Below are positions 22,445 to 26,250 of a stretch of 26,250 nt of DNA, one piece after another. Source of the stretch: a virus; the IMG/VR virus record IMGVR_UViG_3300008216_001052, positions 1 through 26,250 of that record. One strand, written 5' to 3'. Position 1 is the stretch's first letter. The number at the start of each line of letters is the position of its first letter. The notes under the pieces were generated by a model that was given only the letters and a program-made list of their open reading frames with translations, was not told the DNA's origin and ran no database searches. Made by a program: the position numbers and the translations under genes.

Positions 22445-24222
22445 AAATAGCATCTGGTCATATTACTAACAGGGGTTGGGCAGATAAAGTTTCAAATCTG
22501 CCTAATCTTATTGGTAATTCAGAAGATCAGCATGAATTGTACCATAGTTGGTATACATTTGACGATGATATAAAAAGACACCTAAATGGTAAAAACTCTA
22601 TTAGCAACTTTAGAGGGTCTTTCTACATAGAAAAGATAATACTGGATTTAGATAAGAAAAATTTATCTGATGAAGATTTTTTATCTTTTGTAAGGTTCTT
22701 TGTTAATACTGAATTGAAAGATGATTTAGGTATTAAAGATGAGCACATTCAAGTATGGTTTAGTGGTACAGGATTTCATGTTATTCTACCGAACTTGTTT
22801 GGATTTACTCCATCAATAACTCTACCCTTCTCTGTAAAAAGTACACTCCAAGATGTTTTCCCCGATTGTGATATTATATACGATGGGTCAAGACTCATAA
22901 GAGCATCATTCAGCTACAATAAAAAAAGTGGTTTATTTAAGATTCCGCTTACAATAAAAGAACTTAATAAGATGACTTTTGAAGAGATTCAGAAATATGC
23001 ATCTACTATTCCCGCAGATATAGATTTTACTAAATACGATTTTAAGAATGTAACTCCATACTTAAAACAATACCTGAAATTGAAATCCGATAAACTGATT
23101 CAATCGGCTACTATTAAAAGGTCAGCTTTTGACATTGACCCTACTACAGTAGTTACTTGTATGCAAACAGTTCTCTCTAAACCTCCTGTTCCTGGAGAAA
23201 GAAATGACTCAATGATGAGACTCGCAGCTTGGATGAGAAGAAATGGTCTTCCACAAGAAGTTGTACTTCGAACATTGGCACAATGGTCTGGAAATGAACA
23301 GGAAGCAATATCAACAACTAAAAGTGAATTTGAAAAAGGATACAATTACTGGTGTGATGATGCAATAATGTCAAAACACTGTGATCCTAAATGTATTTAC
23401 TTTAAACGTAAAGACTATTCAATGGCTTTAGAAAGCGCTGAAACTCTTGCTGAAAAGTTTGTTGTATTTGTGAAGAAAGGCATATCTGAAAAGGCATTCA
23501 ATTTCAAAGATATATATAACATTAATTACAATTTCTGGGTACTGCCCGGTGAATTGGTTATCATATTGGGAGATACCGGAATGGGTAAATCCACATATGT
23601 ATCCAATCTCTGTGCAATGCTTAGAAATCATAAGATAATGTATTTGTCATTAGAGAACAACTGGCATATGACCTATAAAAGGTTTTGTCAAATAGTTCAA
23701 GGCTATACGCACGATGAAGTAATGAAATATCATGCAGAATTAGACAATGTGGATAATCTTTATTCAATGTTTGACCATATCAACTTTGGTCATATGTCTC
23801 CTGATATTGATAAGCTTCAAGAAACAGTAGCATACCAAAGTCCTCATATTGTAGTTGTTGATACTACAGATGAAATGCACGTTAAAAATGTCCATAACGA
23901 GTTTGACAGAATGAATCAAATCATTATAAAACTAAAAGACATTGCAACGAATCAAGACTGTATAGTCTTGGCGGTTCATCATGTAAATAAAGAGGCTGCT
24001 AAGAATGGTATTGTGAACCTTCACTCTGCTAAAGGCACAAGCACCGTTGTTCAGAAAGCTGATAAAGTTCTTACCATTAATGGTGATGAGAACCATTCAG
24101 ATAGGATGATCTATTCTGAAAAGAACAGAGATGGCGGTAAGCTGAAGATGATGTTCGAATTTGACAAAAAGCATATGTTGTTTAAACAAAAGCTAGTACC
24201 AACAGTAGGAGACTATTCTTGA
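22420..24222 (+). CDS. AEP-type primase fused to RecA-fold helicase, 600 aa
   Basis: It starts with TTG at 22420, 5 bases after a strong GGAGGAAAGGAG. The N-terminal part has the archaeo-eukaryotic primase motifs: IILDLD (D76, D78), SGTGFHV (S115 to H120) and DIIYDGSRLIRASFSYNKKS then GL (151-172). A Cys/His cluster W-C-D-D...KHCDPKC (312-325) may bind zinc. The C-terminal half is a DnaB/RecA-type helicase: Walker A GDTGMGKST (384-392), Walker B HIVVVD (476-481), LAVHH (517-521) and KNRDGG (569-573), which resembles the arginine-finger region. It would prime and unwind at the phage fork. No DNA polymerase lies in this window. Confidence 0.88.
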   Translation: MGSTERYVEIASGHITNRGWADKVSNLPNLIGNSEDQHELYHSWYTFDDDIKRHLNGKNSISNFRGSFYIEKIILDLDKKNLSDEDFLSFVRFFVNTELKDDLGIKDEHIQVWFSGTGFHVILPNLFGFTPSITLPFSVKSTLQDVFPDCDIIYDGSRLIRASFSYNKKSGLFKIPLTIKELNKMTFEEIQKYASTIPADIDFTKYDFKNVTPYLKQYLKLKSDKLIQSATIKRSAFDIDPTTVVTCMQTVLSKPPVPGERNDSMMRLAAWMRRNGLPQEVVLRTLAQWSGNEQEAISTTKSEFEKGYNYWCDDAIMSKHCDPKCIYFKRKDYSMALESAETLAEKFVVFVKKGISEKAFNFKDIYNINYNFWVLPGELVIILGDTGMGKSTYVSNLCAMLRNHKIMYLSLENNWHMTYKRFCQIVQGYTHDEVMKYHAELDNVDNLYSMFDHINFGHMSPDIDKLQETVAYQSPHIVVVDTTDEMHVKNVHNEFDRMNQIIIKLKDIATNQDCIVLAVHHVNKEAAKNGIVNLHSAKGTSTVVQKADKVLTINGDENHSDRMIYSEKNRDGGKLKMMFEFDKKHMLFKQKLVPTVGDYS

Positions 24223-24410
24223 AGTATATAATAAGAATGCAATTTCAAAACGGTGAAGAAGGAGTAGGGATGCGCTTAGTATTCCTTACTCTGCTGAATA
24301 TGTTTGTGGGGTTTCATAGCATGAACGGAGAACATTTAAATCTCGGTTTAGGCATTGGACCAATGGAACTCAGCTTCACATTACACAGGTGGAATAGATG
24401 GCTACCATAG
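24219..24410 (+). CDS. Small hydrophobic protein, 63 aa
   Basis: It uses a TTG start at 24219 with TAGGAG 7 bases upstream and overlaps the previous stop (TTGA). Residues about 18-33 (MRLVFLTLLNMFVGFH) form a hydrophobic helix that may insert in a membrane. The rest is Gly- and Leu-rich. The next gene's RBS (AGGTGG) is in its 3' end. The function is unknown. Confidence 0.55.
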   Translation: MKYIIRMQFQNGEEGVGMRLVFLTLLNMFVGFHSMNGEHLNLGLGIGPMELSFTLHRWNRWLP

Positions 24411-24655
24411 TTAAAACATTAGACCATTTGAAAGAATGTGCGATTGTTGAGTCATCCGATTTTTGGATTAGGCTTAATGGTGGTGCAAAATCAAGTAAGG
24501 ATATAAAATACTACGAAGATGGTAGCTGGGGCGTATTTCACTCCATTGACGATTCTTTTTGTGAGTATGAAAACGATAAAGACTTCATAGAAGATGAAGA
24601 TTTTATTATAAAAGCCATTAAAACAAATAACCTTATTTGGGAAAATTATGAGTAG
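24398..24655 (+). CDS. Acidic protein of unknown function, 85 aa
   Basis: AGGTGG lies 5 bases before the ATG. The protein has SSDFWIRLNGGAKSSKDIKY then YEDGSWGVFHSIDDS, which looks like a small beta fold, followed by a very acidic stretch (CEYENDKDFIEDEDF). Acidic phage proteins next to nucleases sometimes mimic DNA, but nothing specific supports that here. It overlaps the nuclease gene by 8 bp. Confidence 0.65.
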   Translation: MATIVKTLDHLKECAIVESSDFWIRLNGGAKSSKDIKYYEDGSWGVFHSIDDSFCEYENDKDFIEDEDFIIKAIKTNNLIWENYE

Positions 24656-24950
24656 TCCAAGTAAACAAAAAGGTAATCGTTTCGAAAATGAATTAGTAAC
24701 CCTCGCTAAGGAGTGGGGGTTACAGGCTCAACGTGCATGGGGATCCAATGGTAGAGCCATGGGCGAACATGAAGAAGTTGATTGTAAGATAGAGGAGTAT
24801 ACAGTCCAGGCTAAACGTAGAAAGTCTATTGCCAAGTTTTTGAAATGTGAGCATACAGATATAGTAGCATTCAGGGAAGACCGTGGAGACACGTATGCCC
24901 TAATGCCTTTTGATACATTTTTAGATTTAATGAAAAGGATAAAAGGATGA
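24648..24950 (+). CDS. Holliday-junction-resolvase-like PD-(D/E)XK nuclease, 100 aa
   Basis: The protein reads KQKGNRFENELVTLAKEWGL, then QAQRAWGSNGRAMGEHEEVD and CKIEEYTVQAKRRKS. E13, S33, D45 and K56 fit the E, S, D, (E)xK layout of archaeal Hjc-type resolvases. The usual Glu of the ExK motif is Gln here (Q54-A-K56), which may lower or alter metal binding, although Q variants exist in this superfamily. Its length suits a minimal resolvase that clears branched DNA before packaging. It is encoded with an annealing protein and a primase-helicase. Confidence 0.7.
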   Translation: MSSPSKQKGNRFENELVTLAKEWGLQAQRAWGSNGRAMGEHEEVDCKIEEYTVQAKRRKSIAKFLKCEHTDIVAFREDRGDTYALMPFDTFLDLMKRIKG

Positions 24951-24997
24951 TAGAAATAAAGACTAAAGAGATTGTAAGGACAGAATATATGATATGA
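24947..24997 (+). CDS. 16 aa micro-ORF between nuclease and next gene
   Basis: MIEIKTKEIVRTEYMI starts in an ATGA overlap with the nuclease stop, 7 bases after AAGGA, and its stop directly touches the next ATG (TGA-ATG). The following gene has no close RBS, so this micro-ORF may serve mainly to carry ribosomes to it. The peptide itself may have no function. Confidence 0.4.
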   Translation: MIEIKTKEIVRTEYMI

Positions 24998-25204
24998 ATG
25001 TACTATTCACTTGATGATTTAAAAGAACAGGCAGAATTTTTGTATAAGACAAATCCTGAAAGTAACCAACTCCTTGTAATAAATAATGCTATAAGAGATG
25101 GTTCAAAAGCTATTGAAGATATGGAAAGAGCTGTTAATAAGTCTTCTGTAACTGAAACCGATGTTTTAAATAACGCAGATTGTCTAAATGAAAACTGTGA
25201 TTAA
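24998..25204 (+). CDS. Small acidic helical protein, 68 aa
   Basis: The ATG at 24998 follows the micro-ORF stop directly, and the nearest Shine-Dalgarno (AAGGA) is about 18 bases away. The product MYYSLDDLKEQAEFLYKTNP then ESNQLLVINNAIRDGSKAIEDMERAVNK is helical. Two Cys near the end (DCLNENC) could form a pair. The function is unknown. Confidence 0.6.
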   Translation: MYYSLDDLKEQAEFLYKTNPESNQLLVINNAIRDGSKAIEDMERAVNKSSVTETDVLNNADCLNENCD

Positions 25205-25295
25205 AGAATTGAGACTTCTCATAGGCAATGGTTGCCAAGCACTTTATCTAACCAATGATCCACTCGTGGAGAGGAAGGAAAAAGTAAAAAGGTAA
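25188..25295 (+). CDS. Small basic ORF, 35 aa
   Basis: MKTVIKELRLLIGNGCQALY then LTNDPLVERKEKVKR overlaps the previous gene by 17 bp and the next by one base (TAATG). No Shine-Dalgarno is seen at its own start. It contains the AAAAAGG RBS of the next ORF. It fills a gap of otherwise non-coding DNA and is kept with low confidence. Confidence 0.4.
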   Translation: MKTVIKELRLLIGNGCQALYLTNDPLVERKEKVKR

Positions 25296-25450
25296 TGGCA
25301 GATGAAAAGGTTGGCACTGAAGTCTCAAAAATTGCAATCATCGAAGGTGGGAACACTAGGATATGTAGGCTCTGTCAGGGGTGCCTATATGTCCGACCTT
25401 CCCACCTGAAATGTAAAGGAATATATGGAAGAACTATACGATATAGATAA
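25295..25450 (+). CDS. Small zinc-finger-like ORF, 51 aa
   Basis: The frame reads MADEKVGTEVSKIAIIEGGN then TRICRLCQGCLYVRPSHLKC and ends GIYGRTIRYR. C24, C27, H37 and C40 are spaced as in a small zinc finger, with an extra C30. It starts in a TAATG overlap, 2 bases after AAAAAGG. It overlaps the next gene by 26 bp and covers the nested hairpin at 25345-25407, so either the peptide or the RNA fold (or both) is the selected feature. Confidence 0.5.
   Translation: MADEKVGTEVSKIAIIEGGNTRICRLCQGCLYVRPSHLKCKGIYGRTIRYR
25345..25407 (+). ncRNA. Nested hairpin, possible structured RNA element
   Basis: The outer arms AGGTGGGAA (25345-25353) and TTCCCACCT (25399-25407) pair perfectly over 9 bp. Within them ATATGTAGGC (25361-25370) pairs with GCCTATATGT (25383-25392) over 10 pairs with two G-U and a 12-base loop. 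The fold ends 10 bases before the AAAGGA of the gene at 25425, so it may control that gene or be a stable RNA. Confidence 0.45.
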
Positions 25451-25682
25451 TATGGACACTTGGTATTTGAGTACACAGCCAAAAGCTAAAAAAGGACAGG
25501 CGAATCTCAAAACATACGCATTGTATTATTGCGAGAATTGTGAATCTGTATGGGAAATATCATGTACTGGTACAGTGTTAAGATATAAACATCTTCCGAC
25601 ATACGGAAAAACAAGAGTTGCGTGTCGTCCTTGTAAAAACGGACATAACAAAACATACCAGCAAACTAATGGAACACATTAA
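25425..25682 (+). CDS. Zinc-ribbon protein, 85 aa
   Basis: AAAGGA lies 4 bases before the ATG. CENC (C36, C39) and CRPC (C67, C70) bracket a strand-rich segment (ESVWEISCTGTVLRYKHLPTY), the classic zinc-ribbon layout. This suggests binding to nucleic acid or to a polymerase. The first 30 residues are acidic and then basic. It overlaps the next gene by 14 bp. The family is not recognised. Confidence 0.7.
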   Translation: MEELYDIDNMDTWYLSTQPKAKKGQANLKTYALYYCENCESVWEISCTGTVLRYKHLPTYGKTRVACRPCKNGHNKTYQQTNGTH

Positions 25683-25938
25683 AGAAGTATTAACAGATAT
25701 AATGAAAGAAAATACAAGTAACCCGCAAGTCAATTTTGACATAAGTGAAATTTACGATATTGAGATTGAAGGTATTGACTTAAAAGATTCACCAGATTTT
25801 TGCGATGCATACATATGTAAAGCATTTTACAACCTACTCATCCCACGTGAATTAACAGAAGAAGAATGCATTCAGTTACAAGATAATAATCCAGAATGGT
25901 TTTATGAAAAAGTATGTGATGAGGCTTATGGTGAGTGA
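25669..25938 (+). CDS. Acidic protein of unknown function, 89 aa
   Basis: ATG 25669 lies in the end of the previous gene; the frame is open further upstream to a TTG at 25618, but that would overlap the zinc ribbon widely. The protein is strongly acidic (MEHIKEVLTDIMKENTSNPQ...DIEIEGIDLKDSPDFCDAYI then CKAF...ELTEEEC). No RBS is seen, so coupling is likely. The function is unknown. Confidence 0.6.
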   Translation: MEHIKEVLTDIMKENTSNPQVNFDISEIYDIEIEGIDLKDSPDFCDAYICKAFYNLLIPRELTEEECIQLQDNNPEWFYEKVCDEAYGE

Positions 25939-26107
25939 ATTTATCAAAAATGAAATATTACTGAATCTTGAGCAAGTATGTAAAAATAAGCAAATATCCA
26001 TTACTAAAGCAGTAGCATCTGTAATGAATGACTGGCAACTTGATTCATTAACTGCCTCAGACCTTGTATTTGATTGGTGGACTACACTAAAACATTACAA
26101 TGAGTAG
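25928..26107 (+). CDS. Small protein of unknown function, 59 aa
   Basis: Starts at 25904, 25928 (ATG) and 25931 (GTG) are possible. GAGG sits just before the last two, so 25928 is given. The product MVSEFIKNEILLNLEQVCKN then KQISITKAVASVMNDWQLDSLTASDLVFDWWTTLKHYNE is helical, with a segment ISITKAVASVMNDWQLDSLT that is reminiscent of an HTH but not convincing. Confidence 0.55.
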   Translation: MVSEFIKNEILLNLEQVCKNKQISITKAVASVMNDWQLDSLTASDLVFDWWTTLKHYNE

Positions 26108-26183
26108 CTATATAATATTAACAGTTTGGATATTTATAATCTGTCTATGTGAGTATCTGCTAAGTTTTCAAAAAGGAAAATGA
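26100..26183 (+). CDS. 27 aa single-pass membrane peptide
   Basis: MSSYIILTVWIFIICLCEYL then LSFQKGK has a hydrophobic helix at residues 4-21 and a basic C-terminus, a simple membrane-anchored peptide. It overlaps the previous gene by 8 bp and has no clear RBS of its own. It is similar in size and design, not in sequence, to the peptide at 14152-14235. Confidence 0.4.
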   Translation: MSSYIILTVWIFIICLCEYLLSFQKGK

Positions 26184-26186
26184 AAA

Positions 26187-26250
26187 ATGAACGACCGACT
26201 ATTTACAGAAATGATAAATCTAAAAAATCGTATTGTGTATTATTACAGGA
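26187..26250 (+). CDS. Start of a further gene (partial at right edge)
   Basis: AAGGA lies 9 bases before the ATG at 26187. The first 21 residues read MNDRLFTEMINLKNRIVYYY then R and continue beyond the window. Nothing can be said of its role. Confidence 0.5.
   Translation, partial: MNDRLFTEMINLKNRIVYYYR

Overview
The window is a stretch of a tailed, double-stranded DNA bacteriophage genome (or a prophage). It is AT-rich and densely packed, with start/stop overlaps (TAATG, TGATG, ATGA) and mostly good Shine-Dalgarno sites (AAGGAG or AGGAGG). No integrase, rRNA, tRNA, insertion sequence or CRISPR array was seen. The host cannot be named. Frequent strong Shine-Dalgarno sites argue against a host that ignores them, and there are no further host clues.

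Layout. (1) Positions 1-12948, minus strand: the virion module, transcribed right to left. In transcription order it holds a putative small terminase, two tiny ORFs (52 aa, and a very basic 27 aa peptide), large terminase, a P22-type portal, a Gln-rich scaffold-like protein, major capsid protein, a small decoration-like protein, a head-tail adaptor apparently split over two overlapping ORFs, three small virion proteins, and a LamG-repeat protein of at least 1160 aa that runs off the left edge. (2) Positions 12949-13537: the control region between the leftward and rightward modules. It has palindromes of the form TACTG...CAGTA, three direct repeats, one small leftward gene and a GC-rich region of competing hairpins. 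(3) Positions 13538-17579, plus strand: many small early proteins ending in a 566 aa ParB-like protein, then a terminator. (4) Positions 17680-18381, minus strand: a regulator with an HTH, a coiled coil and a PAS domain, with a divergent promoter/operator region to its right. (5) Positions 18496-26250, plus strand: the DNA metabolism module. It holds a DUF932-like protein, a DUF1071-like single-strand annealing protein, a possible ssDNA-binding partner, an AEP primase-helicase fusion, a Hjc-like resolvase, zinc-ribbon proteins and many small unknowns.

How it fits together. The HTH-PAS protein sits where a phage repressor would sit. The 22 bp dyad TACTG-N12-CAGTA occurs over the rightward promoter next to it and again, 5.4 kb away, upstream of the virion operon. 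This suggests one regulator acting on both arms. The dyad resembles the enterobacterial SOS box but has N10 rather than N8 between CTGT/CTGG and ACAG. A second shared motif (TGGACA...AGTATGC, 19 of 22 positions identical) lies 20-22 bp before two different early genes and looks like a phage-specific promoter. The annealing protein, putative SSB, primase-helicase and resolvase form a compact replication-recombination set.

All family assignments come from reading motifs by eye; no database search was possible.
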